Assembly: GCF_905220365.1 (NCBI RefSeq)
Contig: NC_061139.1
Coordinates: 12,361,001-12,425,000, forward strand
Origin: Vanessa cardui
Lineage: Eukaryota; Arthropoda; Insecta; Lepidoptera; Nymphalidae
Direction: 5' to 3'
Length of the DNA: 64,000 bases
Below are positions 12,801-23,706 of this stretch, piece after piece. The position numbers and the translations under genes are program-made. Under the pieces are notes generated by a model. It was not told the DNA's origin and searched no databases. It saw only the letters and a list, made by a program, of their open reading frames with translations. Each line of letters begins with the position of its first letter. Within the stretch, counting starts at the first letter, position 1.

Positions 12801-15800
12801 AAGCTCATAACCGAATCAATATATTTTTGCTTTGATTCGTCACATAATCAGTATTGATGATGATTAATGTCATAAACTATCCAAATTAGAATAAACTCTT
12901 ACTCTTCTACCTGTACTCTGTGTCTCTACTTTATTCATTTTACGAGAACAGTAGACACAATATCACATGAAAAAATAATTAAAACTTCAAATGATCTCAT
13001 GCTAAATGCTCTACCATTTACACAATAAACGTTAACGAAATAAGTTTAACATTTTCATATTATCCTACTTAAAATGAGACGTTCAATGAACTTTATTCGT
13101 TGAACAAAAGAATAACTAAACAAAACACTGTATATATCTCTAGAATATTTGGAATGAAAATTTCAAAAACAAAGGATTACGAATTTATTTAACGTGGTTA
13201 ATCCGTTGTCAAATTATACTTTATTTCATACTAATATTATAAAGAAATTATATTTAATAAGGGATTTAAGCTATCGCTGATTTTTCTGTATTTTAAGCTT
13301 GACGCTTGTCATTTTGAAAACATAATTCTCTCATACCTACATTGTTTGTATCTATGTATTAATGTAACACTCGTTTCAATGAAGCTTGGTGTAATAATAA
13401 TAATGCGACTCGTGTAAATTGGACAAATATTACTCAGACTATATCATCATCATCATCATCGTCGTCAAATAATGGTGGTTTTAAATTTAGAATCTCTTAT
13501 TTTTATTCCTTTAAGTCGACCAATAAAGCTATTTAAAAAAACATTGTCATTTAATTGAAGTATGTTATATAACTTTTATTTATTAACCTTGAATATCGTA
13601 ACAACCAGACAATGTATCTTCTGTTGAGCTTGTATTAATGAAACTCATGAAACACTTGTACAAACAGTATTAATGTTAAGTGCGTTATGTCATACTATTT
13701 AAATTAAGATTACCTACTACATGTTACGATATTTCTAGTTTGAATTTTATTTATGAAACAAATACATTATTTATATTTTGTATATAAAGATGATTTTTTA
13801 GTTGGTTGATATTTTATTATTTTAATTAAATAATCAAAAAGACGTAACAGCCTGTTGACGTCCCACTGTCGAGTAAAAGGTCCTCTCCCTTTTGAAGAAT
13901 TGGAGCCTTCCTTCACCACCGAGCAGTGGCGGATTTACCAATAGGCTAAGTAGGCTGGAGCTAGGGCGGCAAATTTAGCCCAAATTTGTTATTATCTTAC
14001 AGAAAAAAAATAAATCATATCATATCACCTAGATTATAATCATAGTATAGTGTTGTATAGTGTTGTTTGCTGACGATACTTCGCTGATTTTTAAGGTTGA
14101 CAGGAAAAAAATGACTATGACGATGTGAACGGTGCATTATCACAGATACACAATTGGTTTACAGTAAATAATTTAGTTTTGAATGCTCAAAAAACAAAAT
14201 GTGTAGTTTTTACCCTACCTAATGTTAGCAAGCAAAATTATAATATATCTTTAAATGGTGACCGTCTTGAAGTAGCTGATACTACGGTGTTTTTAGGAAT
14301 AGAATTGGATTCCAGACTTCAGTGGACCTCTCATTTATCATCCCTAACAGGAAGACTCAGCTCCGCAACATACGCGGTTAGAAAAGTTAGACAACTAACT
14401 GATATTGATACCGCTCGTTTAGTTTATTTTGGTTATTTTCACAGTATTATGTCATATGGCATATTACTTTGGGGTAACGCTGCAGATATTGAATCTGTCT
14501 TTATTTTACAAAAGAGAGCAATTCGGTTTATTTATAATCTTGGAGCTAGAGACTCTCTTCGGGATGTTTTTAACAGAGTAGGAATACTTACTGTTGCGTC
14601 GCAATATATTTACAACAATATCATGTATATTCACAGTAACATTGATCACTTTGATAAAATCAGTGATAATCATTGTATATGCACTAGAAGTAAGGATAAA
14701 CTTATAACGCCAAGTTTCCGACTCCGCAAAGTCAATAGATCCTTCTTGGGGCAAGGTATCCGTTTCTATAATAAAATTCCGCAGAAATTTTTAACTTTGC
14801 CGTTTAGTAAATTCAAATCGTTTGTTAAAAATACATTGGTAGAAAAAGCATACTATTCGATACAAGATTTTGTAGATGATAAAAAAGCGTGGAGTTAATA
14901 CCTGTTGACTTCCAAGCAGGATACATTAATTGAAATAATTGTATTTAATTAACATGACGTTGTATTTTTTAAATGTTAAAAAAGAGTAACTACTGAGTTT
15001 CTTGCCGGTTCTTCTCGGTAGAATCTACTTTCCGAACCGGTAGTAGCTTCACTTAATTGTAAAATGACGATTCAAAAGAGCTTATAAAAGCCTACTTGAA
15101 TAAAGTTTATTTTGATTTTGATTTTGATTTTTACAAATAACGGAAAAAGCCGATGTTATGAGGACAATAGAACGCAAATCATAAAGTTGCAATTTCAGAA
15201 TGAATGTAATTAATATGATTGTGAACTAAACTAACGTATTGAATTTCAAAAGTCAGTAGGGGCGGCAAAAATTTAATAGCCTACTACATTTTTAAATCCG
15301 CCACTGCCTCCGAGCACAATAATATAAATAAAAATATGTCCGGGTTTGAAATCAGAATCATTGTTGATTATATGATTCACATATTGGCCATCACAGTTCA
15401 AAAAATACAGAAGAAGTTACATGTTAACGAGAAGGCAATCGTGTGAATTGGACTGGACAGTGTGGCTTTCTACCTTTAAATCCGGTAGCTCACTAAACTT
15501 CTAAGCCGGAAGTCTATCGTGCAAAGTATTGACGACAACGGTAAAATAACGGATATTTGTATTTGGTACCCAGCCAGAAAGGGTTGCACGAAGCCATACG
15601 GACGTAAATTTGCATGTCACTATTATTTAAATTATATAGTACCGCTGTCTGTCCCTATCTATACTTTATTTTGGTTGACGCAGGGTAAATCTTCATAGAT
15701 ACCCGATTCAGGGGGGGATGTCGGGTTATGTGAGATTGCTACTAACTAAACCCCTGCAATGGCTGCCATCAGCACAGAAACGGAGAGGCTGCGGGATCGC

Positions 15801-18800
15801 TTTCGCGGCACGTCCGCTGCCCCTCCCGTGCCCTATTTATGCTTATATCTTTAAAATTACGCAACGGATTTTGATGCGTTTTTTTTAATTGATAGACTGA
15901 TTTGAGAGGAAGGTTTTTGTATATAATACAAAGACAGCATAGTAAAGAAACACTGATAATCTTAGAAGTATCTAATGTGATGTCGTAAATAAACAAATTC
16001 TGTAGTATATTTAGGATCGCTATTATTTAAAAGCAACCGGGAATATGAATTGATATTTGGCGTCCCGCCACATCACGCCCAGCTTTCTTTTTAATTTGAC
16101 GTACTTGTAATATCATAAATTCGCTTGCGTAACAAATTCAATATTAAATTTATTTTACACGCTAGTATCAAACTATATATATAATACAGATGTAATCTTG
16201 CGTCTTGTAGTCTTGCGTCTACCGGAACTATAAAACGAAAGCTTTGTACAGAAACTGTTGCTATACTTAGAGAATATTATATACTAATTCAGGAGACGTT
16301 CTTTTAGTAAAACTACTGAATTAATATACTTAAAACTTTTACAATAATATGCGGCGCGTTTCGGAGAAGGTTTAAGTGTATATAACATTATACCTGTTTT
16401 TACATAGACTATAAAGTTACAAGCGTAAACTTCATAATATCCTTGTAGACGGTAGTATACAAAATTGAATTTATTTTTGTTGATCAATTAAATTGTTTTT
16501 TTTTTAATCATTTAATATGATCCGAATATCGGAAAAAATGATAAATTTGTCTATGCACATATTTATAGTCTCTGAATGGATTTAGAGAAGATAATATTTG
16601 ACAGTATATCAGAAACGTTTGTTTATTTTGCAATCATCAGTACACACGTTAATAACTAAATGAGATTAAGAACTCTATAGTGATAAGGCCTAATACTAAA
16701 ATAGCATAAACCATTGTTATATACCATAGTATATTGAATAGCATGCTATATTGAAGTCAAAGCTGACAAAATTAACAATAGAGCTGAAAAATGCGATTGA
16801 GATTACCTTCTTTTTACGGTAATTTGCAAATCAATACGAAACGGCTATTTCTCAGTTTTCGGTTCATTTAATATTAATAAGTCATGCTTCAATAATAATA
16901 ATATATGTATAAAATTTCATCCACATAGTTGCTTTAATTGCGTAATGTCGTAAGAAATATACTTTTCAATGAAGTTGGAATTGGGTACAAACAATACATG
17001 AACATTGGGTTGGACAAAACTATAATATTAAATTAAAAAATGAAACGCTTTAACAAAGTTCCTACTTATATAAAATCCGCGTATTACGGTTATCGGTTTT
17101 CGGTACAGTAGGTAACTTTACTGAAGACGAGCTTGCTTTATATAAAAAAAATCATTCATACCAAAAATTCCGCTCAGTGCTTTTTATGCATAAAGCAGAC
17201 TGATACGGTTACTTTCCCATAAACAAATAAATGAGTCTATTGGTATAGAAAACCAATTGCGTGTACCGTAATAAAAGTGGAATTATTAACATCATATTTT
17301 AATATAACAATGGTAATGATAAGTAAAGGTTACGTTTGCCTTTCATATCTATTCATTAAAAAAAAACCATAATTTTCGAGCATTACAGAAATAAATGCTA
17401 GTGTAAAGAAATAATATTGAGTTACTATGTCATTTTTATGTTTGTAAAAATATGTGTCATTTAATCTTCCACTTCACATAATCTTGTGTTTGATATCATC
17501 ATTACATATTATAAAACAAAGTTGCTTACTGCTGTCTGTCCCTATGTATGCTTAGATCATTAAAACTACGCAAATAATTTCGATGCGGTTTTTTTACTAC
17601 ATAGTGATTCGAGAGGAAGGTTTTTGCATACAATGCTTAGACAATATAATAAAGAAACACTGATCATTTTAGATGTTTCTAACGTGATAACGTAAGTAAA
17701 CAAATTCTGTAGTTTATTTAGTGTCAGCATTGCACCCGTGCGAAGCCGGGTCTTGTCGCTAGTTCTTAGATGTAACGCGATAACTAATATCTCGGTTTCT
17801 CCGAATCCTCTTATCATTTGTAAAGGAAAAATGTGAAATAGATTTTTTTATAGTTATAACTCGATTTTTCAACGACGAATGTGGACACGCCAATGTCATT
17901 AAATTAATTAGTTACGGAATATAAATAGGAAATAGTTATATACAAATTAGATTCTTTATATATCTATTTAGATAGAGCATTGCACTGCAAGAGAAATGAA
18001 AGAAACGAGCCAAATTTACTGTCATCAAAAACGTCATACTTCTTTACTAGTGTACCTAAGTATACACTTAGGTACCAAGTGTAGGCCATCGTCTTCAACT
18101 TTAAGTCTATATATAGAATTATAGACTTATAAATAAATATTATCACAATAATTCGATTTTTGTCCCAGTATTATGAGATGACAGTCTCATTTTGAATATC
18201 TCCAGCCGTATATGTGAAGAAAATTAAAAAAAAAAGAAGTTACTGGCTGGATAGAAAGTGTTTCTTCTGTGGCTGTACTTATATAAAAAAAGTAAAAATG
18301 GCGAACACATATTTATAGAATAAAACTTTTTATTTTATTTTCATGTTAATTAACTCTGTTGCGTATTATGTCATTGTTTCATAATTAAATTACAAAGATG
18401 ACATTAATTTTTGTTGCATTGCCCTTATAGTTGGCTGTGAATCAATATAATTATCTAATACTGTAATTTGAAAATTAGTTCTCATTTATTCTTATCGAGC
18501 GATATATTAAAAACTAGTTGTCGCCTACGTCTTTTCTCGTTTTTTAGGGGTTTGTCAACAGATATTAAGAATAAAAATTAGCCTTTGTTCTTTCTTGGAC
18601 TTCAAACTTCATACTAAAAATCAACAAATTCAGGACAGGCAGAGTTACTTTTGCATTTATATACCTATAGTTATGTATCCAAGTATTCAGTTAAAAAACT
18701 TTATCTTTAAATTCTACGAAAATTACGAACCGGTCTTTATTTTAATTTTATTTATCAATACCATGTCGCTTTTCGCGTTACAATCGCTACTTAGAATAAA

Positions 18801-21045
18801 ACAAATTCGCTTGCCGCCGTCTTTGTGCTTAGATATTTCAAACCACGCAAAGGATTTTAATGTGGTTTTTATCAACAAACAAATCTATTCAAGAGGAAGG
18901 CTTCCGAAAAGCGCCGCATAATCTTGTACAAGTTTTATATGTATACCATACATAAAATTTATACCATAATAATAATAATTAAATATCGGAGAACATCACA
19001 TACATTAATGTAAGTAGCTGAAGCACTTGTATCAAGAATCAGAAGTAACAACGGTACCACAAACACCCAGATCCAAGACAACATAGAAAACTAATGATTT
19101 TTTTTACATTGGATCCGCCGGGAATCGAACCCAGTCGAGATATACACACTACTTGACAACAGGAGTCGTCGGTAATAATTATAGGTTTAATAGTTTTGTT
19201 TAGAAAGGAATTATAAAAAAACAATCCGCATCTACTTTTTAACATTTTTGGTTTCTCTGGTTAATTTTAACATTTTTGCGAAACTATAAATAACACTCGT
19301 CGTTTCCACAACGATAGCGCGGGCAAATGTTATCTGTTTATCAGCCAACGAGAGCGGAGCGCTGTTACGGGTCGAAAATTGACTGTATTCGTTCAAATAT
19401 TGATATTTTTCATCATCGTTGAGTAGCATTTTGACGTTAGATAAGATATTAAATTCAAATAAGCAAATAACAAATTCAAAACACAAAAATAGTTACTACT
19501 CTCGTAAAATAATTGAACATAAAATTAACATTTTAGGAATTGAGATTTATTAAAAAAGAAACGCTTACAAAACATTTATCAGAACGCTCTTCTCTACCTC
19601 AGTCTGTTGCAGTGGTATGTTATAATATTTATAACAACCGCAATAATATTTCTAACCGACTTTAAAACAAAGGTGATTCCGATTCAATTGTTTTTTTTTT
19701 TCTTTGGAAATTTCTTTTGTTTTTAACCGTACATCCTGTTTAGTTCCATTAAATTTAAAAAAATATGTAAACACGTAATTTTTAAAACCTTTTCATGGAT
19801 TTGAATATTATAAGAGCAAATATTTTTTGATTCTTTAAATCATTCCAATTGGAGTGGTAAATCCAAAAAAATTTTAAGCCATTACATATTCAATTACATA
19901 ACAATTGAATATGTGAAATGATTTTGTTGATTAGCTATAGATCTGTTGCTCTCAAAACATTTTATCTTGATAAAAAAATATCTCAATAAAGATATTCAGC
20001 TACAACATATAAGATAATCCTTATCAATTTTTCTATATTAGGTGTTGAATGTAGTTGAAGGTATTTAACTATGATTTTTTTGTATTGTTTATAAAATATT
20101 AGTATTATTACTAAACTGTAAGGTCAATTCAACTTTAAACAACAACAGCTTTATCATTTTAAGTTAAAAAAAAAATATTGAGTAAATTCTGATTGGCTTA
20201 AAATATTACTATTAAAATCTTTTGATTAAAAAATAATTGCATATAATTTAAATTAGATTATAATAAACTCACATAGCTCTCTCGCTTAAAATTTTGGCAT
20301 AATCATCATTTCCGACACAGCCAAAGTAACTGCATACATTGGGTTTTTTTAATATCCATTGCGCCACCCTGAGAGAATTCTGTACACTGCCTCCAGCGAT
20401 AAATTCAGCATTATATCTACAAACAATATACAAATGACAATATTTTTAAATTGGGAACAAATATTTATAATACCCCAAATTCATTGAACTAGGAAGTGCG
20501 ATAAAATAGATGTTATGAAATAATAATTATTAGTATGTTATGTGTAAAACTTCAAAGTCATACATACTTTTCTACAAGCTCCCTGTAAAGTGGCATGTGT
20601 TTATCCTCAGCCATAATAGCATCATCTGGATGTAGACCATACTTCTTGAGCAGTTCCTCATCAACTATAGCTGAAATATCCAGCAATGGATTTCCTATAC
20701 CCACAAGCATACCTTCCTTATCACATGGACAGCTGAAATAAACATATCTTTTAATTATAATTAATTAAAAAAGGAAATAAAATATTTATTTATTACTGGT
20801 CTAATTGACTTTAAGCTAGTTAGAAGCAAGTATAAATGTTTATTTTTAATATTGACTGGTCAAATAAAATTAATATAATAAATATTTAAAAAAATGTTAT
20901 TGAAGCGATAAATCGCCTGAAAATTCAGTGCCAGTGCCTACTTAGAGCTTAAATGTGGTTAATTCGAGACGCACTAGTTCATGCAAATTAAATTCACCGG
21001 AGAAGGAAGCATAATAAGCAAAAAAATCGCTCACCTAGAACCCAT
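9889..21045 (-). CDS. ADK: Adenosine kinase
   Basis: Phosphorylates adenosine to AMP using ATP (purine salvage, PfkB/ribokinase family). Six coding exons join in frame: 21035-21045, 20568-20732, 20273-20416, 12400-12589, 11116-11286 and 9889-10257. They give 349 residues, the usual length of the family. Recognisable blocks are GMLVGIGNPLLDISA near the N-terminus, AGGSVQNSLRVAQW, PTGTCAVLVTG, NLSAPFVSQFYKEPLEQLMP, LFGNE and the signature DTNGAGDAFTGGF, with the catalytic Asp near residue 302. The first coding exon is only 11 nt (ATGGGTTCTAG), supported by its GTGAGC donor, by phase and by the resulting MGSSCPCDKEG reading. The intron at 12590-20272 is about 7.7 kb and packed with transposon remains. 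The gene is head-to-head with Hsp60. Confidence 0.95.
10529..10562. repeat. Perfect 14-bp inverted repeat in an ADK intron
   Basis: Arms TTTTTACCCTAGCT and AGCTAGGGTAAAAA are exactly complementary around a 6-nt centre. They lie in the last ADK intron. This could be a tiny foldback remnant. No function is implied. Confidence 0.6.
11343..11793. mobile_element. MITE with 15-bp terminal inverted repeats
   Basis: A 451-bp segment bounded by AATAGGCTATTTGAC and its exact reverse complement, lying in the ADK intron between exons 4 and 5. It has no open frame and is locally GC-richer (around 11490-11660). This is the layout of a non-autonomous DNA transposon. The target-site duplication is not clear, so the superfamily is left open. 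Confidence 0.5.
12124..12303 (-). mobile_element. tRNA-derived SINE (Metulj-like), internally shortened
   Basis: In minus orientation it starts with a tRNA-like head containing an A-box-like CCAGTGGTTAGAACGCG and a B-box-like GGGTTCAAACTC. It ends in CAGCCTG followed by (TTG)n. Compared with the copy at 32918-33226 it lacks most of the middle segment. Located in the ADK intron close to the 12400-12589 exon. Confidence 0.7.
13924..15306. mobile_element. hAT-like MITE, copy A, itself split by a LINE
   Basis: Terminal inverted repeats CAGTGGCGGATTTA and TAAATCCGCCACTG bound the segment. The flanking octamers CCACCGAG and CCTCCGAG differ at one base, which fits an aged 8-bp hAT target-site duplication. 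Subterminal sequences (TAGGGCGGCAAATTT at the left, GGGGCGGCAAAAATTT at the right) recur in the second copy at 35817-36146. The centre is occupied by a LINE fragment. Confidence 0.7.
14060..15133 (+). pseudogene. 5'-truncated LINE with reverse transcriptase C-terminal part
   Basis: Remains of a jockey/CR1-like non-LTR retrotransposon. At 14066-14077 the reverse transcriptase active-site motif FADD is read (FADDTSLIFKV). The frame is lost in a run of A at about 14104-14111 and resumes as DYDDVNGALSQIHNWF. The long frame then runs to the stop at 14896-14898 and includes NLVLNAQKTK, FLGIELDSRLQW and SYGILLWG, typical of the region after the RT domain. The 3' UTR ends in a (GATTTTG)-type tandem tail near 15107-15133. 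Truncated at its 5' end and frameshifted, so inactive. The same 3' tail recurs in fragments near 61645-61760 and 62580-62690. Confidence 0.8.
15640..16010. mobile_element. Helitron-like fragment with a GC-rich insertion
   Basis: Sequence from about 15836 to 16010 (CGCAACGGATTTTGATGCG, GAGAGGAAGGTTTTTGTATA, TAAAGAAACACTGAT) matches the piece at 17526-17720. Between about 15670 and 15835 sits a GC-rich block. CCCTATCTAT precedes it and CCCTATTTAT follows it, suggesting a separate insertion with an imperfect target duplication. The inserted block is not identified. Confidence 0.45.
17526..17762 (+). mobile_element. Non-autonomous Helitron-like element, 3' end
   Basis: Ends with CACCCGTGCGAAGCCGGGTC, then TTGTCGCTAG. 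This is the short GC-rich hairpin plus terminal CTAG that I associate with lepidopteran Helitrons. The body resembles 15836-16010 and 18785-18915. The left boundary is not clear. Confidence 0.55.
18785..18915 (+). mobile_element. Helitron-like fragment
   Basis: Contains TGTGCTTAGATAT, GGATTTTAATG and CAAGAGGAAGGCTTCCGAAA in the same order as the body of the Helitron-like element at 17526-17762. It has no preserved terminus. The open frame across it is accidental. Confidence 0.4.
18990..19170 (-). mobile_element. Second-family tRNA-derived SINE
   Basis: In minus orientation it has a B-box-like GGGTTCGATTCCCGGCGGAT, then CTATGTTGTCTTGGATCTGG, GTGTTTGTGGTACCGTTG and GCTTCAGCTACTTACATT. The same order is found at 39440-39665 (plus) and 62485-62815 (minus). 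It resembles a tRNA gene only in its head, which does not fold into a complete tRNA here. Confidence 0.65.
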
Positions 21046-21718
21046 TATGTAATATAATTATACAACAAATAAAACTTTGAATGCTATCAAGTATATGTTA
21101 TAAAATATATGTGATTGTATTATTTTAACAAAATTAAATTAACACTGTCGCGCAAGAATTCACCGCATGTTTATCTATACAATTGCAAAACGTGCTCACG
21201 CTCTCCAAGCTCACCGAGGAATAGGTAAAAAATAAAAAATATTAATTTATATTCTGTGAATGTGAATTGACATTTTGCTGTCACTTTTAGACTTAATTTT
21301 TTATTAAGTAAACACTGCTTTGAATATCATTAATATTCAAATAATATTAAGTTACTTTTTTTATTTTTGTTTCTTGTTAAAAAAAACATACAATTTTTAT
21401 TTTTTGTATTCTCTTCTGTTCAATATTTATTTCTTTTAAACATAAAACATAAATATCATATTCATTAAAAATACATCATACACGTACATATAACATTAAA
21501 TATAATAGCTATATGTATACGATATGATGCAACAACGATTAAAAATTTTTGGTAATAATGATTGCTCGTTTTACCATTATCTGTGACTATGACATAACCT
21601 ATAACCGGCACATAAGAATCACGTTTTGCGATTTCGACGAGAATCTTCGAGAAGTACGAGCTCAGAGTACTTTGAATATTCTGTGAAGTCCAATATATCA
21701 TTCCATATAACTTAAAAA
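21046..21718. promoter_or_regulatory. Divergent ADK/Hsp60 promoter region
   Basis: The 673 bp between the start codons of two genes transcribed away from each other. It holds the heat-shock element at 21641-21653 close to the Hsp60 side. The part next to ADK is AT-rich without an obvious element. Confidence 0.6.
21641..21653 (+). promoter_or_regulatory. Heat-shock element upstream of Hsp60
   Basis: GAATCTTCGAGAA gives three perfectly phased HSF units (GAA-nn-TTC-nn-GAA), 66 bp before the Hsp60 ATG. A weaker second site, GAATATTCTGTGAA, follows at 21674-21687 with one unit off-register by a base. Perfect three-unit phasing next to a chaperonin gene is strong circumstantial evidence for heat-shock factor control. 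Confidence 0.75.
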
Positions 21719-23446
21719 ATGTTGCGCTTGCCTCGTGTAGTCCGACAAACTGTTTCTTTAAACAAATCTCATCAGTTCTCCAGATTATATGCCAAAGATG
21801 TGAGGTTCGGTGCTGATGTAAGAGCTCTCATGCTTCAGGGCGTCGACGTTCTCGCCGATGCTGTTGCAGTCACAATGGGTCCCAAAGGTAGGAACGTTAT
21901 TTTGGAACAGTCCTGGGGTTCACCTAAAATAACCAAAGACGGTGTGACTGTCGCCAAAGGTGTAGAGCTTAAAGATAAATTCCAGAATATTGGAGCAAAA
22001 CTCGTACAAAATGTAGCGAATAATACAAACGAAGAAGCCGGCGATGGAACTACCACAGCGACAGTCCTTGCCAGGGCTATTGCTAAAGAAGGTTTCGAGA
22101 AAATTTCAAAGGGTGCTAATCCTATTGAAATTCGCCGCGGTGTGATGATGGCCGTAGACTCTGTGAAAGACAAGTTGAAGAATATGTCCAAGCCTGTTAC
22201 AACACCAGAGGAGATCGCGCAGGTCGCCACCATCTCTGCTAACGGTGACACGGCTATCGGCAAGCTTATCGCTGATGCAATGAAGAAGGTCGGTCGCGAC
22301 GGTGTCATCACTGTCAAGGACGGTAAAACACTTAACGACGAGTTAGAAGTCATCGAAGGTATGAAATTCGACAGAGGTTATATTTCACCATATTTCATCA
22401 ACTCATCTAAAGGTGCTAAAGTCGAGTTCCAAGATGCTCTAGTTCTCTTCTCGGAAAAGAAAATCAGCAATGTACAGACCATCATCCCAGCATTGGAATT
22501 AGCTAACCAACAGAGAAAGCCCTTGGTGATCATTGCGGAAGATGTTGACGGAGAAGCACTGTCAACTCTCGTTGTGAACAGGTTGAAGATTGGCTTGCAA
22601 GTTGCAGCCGTTAAGGCCCCAGGTTTCGGTGACAACAGGAAAGCTACACTCAGTGATATGGCTATTGCTGCAGGTGGTGTTGTATTTGGAGATGAAGCCA
22701 ACCTCATTAGGTTAGAAGATGTCCAGCTCTCAGACCTGGGACAAGTTGGTGAAGTTATAATCACAAAGGACGACACTCTGATTCTTAAAGGTAAGGGCAA
22801 AAAGTCTGACATTGACAGGAGAGCAGAGCAGATCCGTGACCAGATTCAGGAAACAAACTCAGAGTACGAAAAAGAAAAACTGCAGGAACGTCTTGCAAGA
22901 TTAGCTTCAGGAGTTGCAGTTTTACATGTTGGTGGATCCAGTGAAGTTGAAGTCAATGAAAAGAAAGACCGTGTCAATGATGCTTTGAATGCAACCCGTG
23001 CTGCTGTTGAAGAAGGTATTGTACCCGGAGGTGGCTCTGCCCTCCTTAGGTGCATCCCAGTCCTTGAACAGCTTAAAACTGCAAACTCTGACCAAGCTAC
23101 TGGTGTTGAAATCATCAAGAAGGCCCTTAGAATGCCATGTATGACTATTGCTACCAATGCTGGTATTGATGGATCAGTAGTAGTTGCTAAAGTTGAAGAT
23201 CTTGGTCCTGAATTTGGATATGATGCTTTGAACAATGAATATGTTAACATGATCGAAAAGGGTATTATTGACCCAACAAAGGTTGTTCGAACAGCACTTA
23301 CAGATGCCAGTGGAGTCGCATCTCTCCTCACAACAGCAGAGGCTGTCATTTGTGATATGCCACAAGAAAAGGAAGCAAACCCCATGGCAGGTATGGGAGG
23401 CATGGGTGGCATGGGAGGCATGGGTGGAATGGGAGGAATGATGTAA
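21719..23446 (+). CDS. Hsp60: Mitochondrial 60-kDa chaperonin (Hsp60/GroEL)
   Basis: A 575-residue group I chaperonin that folds proteins in the mitochondrial matrix, in a ring complex with Hsp10. The whole coding region is one exon. The N-terminus (MLRLPRVVRQTVSLNKSHQF) is basic and hydroxylated, as expected of a matrix-targeting presequence, with the mature protein starting near YAKDVRFGADVR. Nucleotide-binding motifs TMGPKGRNV and GDGTTTATVLA, and the Cpn60 signature AAVEEGIVPGGGSALL, are intact. The protein ends in the usual Gly-Gly-Met repeats (five GGM units) and MM. The ATG at 21719 is preceded by AAAAA. A heat-shock element lies 66 bp upstream, and overlapping AATAAA signals lie about 215 bp after the stop. 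Confidence 0.98.
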   Translation: MLRLPRVVRQTVSLNKSHQFSRLYAKDVRFGADVRALMLQGVDVLADAVAVTMGPKGRNVILEQSWGSPKITKDGVTVAKGVELKDKFQNIGAKLVQNVANNTNEEAGDGTTTATVLARAIAKEGFEKISKGANPIEIRRGVMMAVDSVKDKLKNMSKPVTTPEEIAQVATISANGDTAIGKLIADAMKKVGRDGVITVKDGKTLNDELEVIEGMKFDRGYISPYFINSSKGAKVEFQDALVLFSEKKISNVQTIIPALELANQQRKPLVIIAEDVDGEALSTLVVNRLKIGLQVAAVKAPGFGDNRKATLSDMAIAAGGVVFGDEANLIRLEDVQLSDLGQVGEVIITKDDTLILKGKGKKSDIDRRAEQIRDQIQETNSEYEKEKLQERLARLASGVAVLHVGGSSEVEVNEKKDRVNDALNATRAAVEEGIVPGGGSALLRCIPVLEQLKTANSDQATGVEIIKKALRMPCMTIATNAGIDGSVVVAKVEDLGPEFGYDALNNEYVNMIEKGIIDPTKVVRTALTDASGVASLLTTAEAVICDMPQEKEANPMAGMGGMGGMGGMGGMGGMM

Positions 23447-23660
23447 ACTTGCTAAGGACTTAATATGCATTTAAGGTGTACAGAACTATATTAGTTACAT
23501 CACCTGTTAAAGGTATTGCAAATGAATGAATGAACTACAATTGTGCAGTGAATGATTATTTTTCTTATTATTGAGTCTGATTGTGTTAGAATAGAGACGG
23601 CTGTCTTAGAAATATTTAGTTTAATATTTGCTTCAGTGGAGCAAGGTGTTATTTTTTAAA

Positions 23661-23670
23661 AATAAATAAA
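23661..23670 (+). terminator. Hsp60 polyadenylation signal
   Basis: AATAAATAAA with a T-rich stretch downstream at 23685-23706, suitably placed after the Hsp60 stop. Confidence 0.6.
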
Positions 23671-23706
23671 TGTTATCCATATTTTGTTTTATTTGTTTTT
23701 TTTTTT

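Larger units (their letters stand above)
13838..15375 (-). mobile_element. Old Metulj-like SINE split by a hAT-type MITE
   Basis: Sequence matching the SINE tail (ACAGCCTG...CCCACTG, GGTCCTCTCCC) and middle (CTTCACC...CCGAGCAC) is interrupted after CCACCGAG. It resumes after 15306 with CCTCCGAGCAC and continues into a degenerate tRNA head (GGGTTTGAA near 15350). This is the oldest layer of the nest. Confidence 0.55.
12590..20272 (-). other. 7.7-kb ADK intron: transposon graveyard
   Basis: The largest ADK intron. It holds an old SINE disrupted by a hAT-like MITE, which is itself disrupted by a LINE fragment (13838-15370). It also holds Helitron-like pieces around 15640-16010, 17526-17762 and 18785-18915, and a second-family SINE near 18990-19170. 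The rest is AT-rich with no recognised genes. Confidence 0.65.

Noticed and set aside
14125..14898. Independent host gene starting at 14125
   Set aside because: The first codon is GTG and the protein is the C-terminal part of a LINE reverse transcriptase polyprotein whose FADD motif lies just upstream in another frame.
21835..23470. Long minus-strand open frames under Hsp60
   Set aside because: Antisense shadows of a strongly codon-biased gene; no independent motifs, promoters or splice sites.
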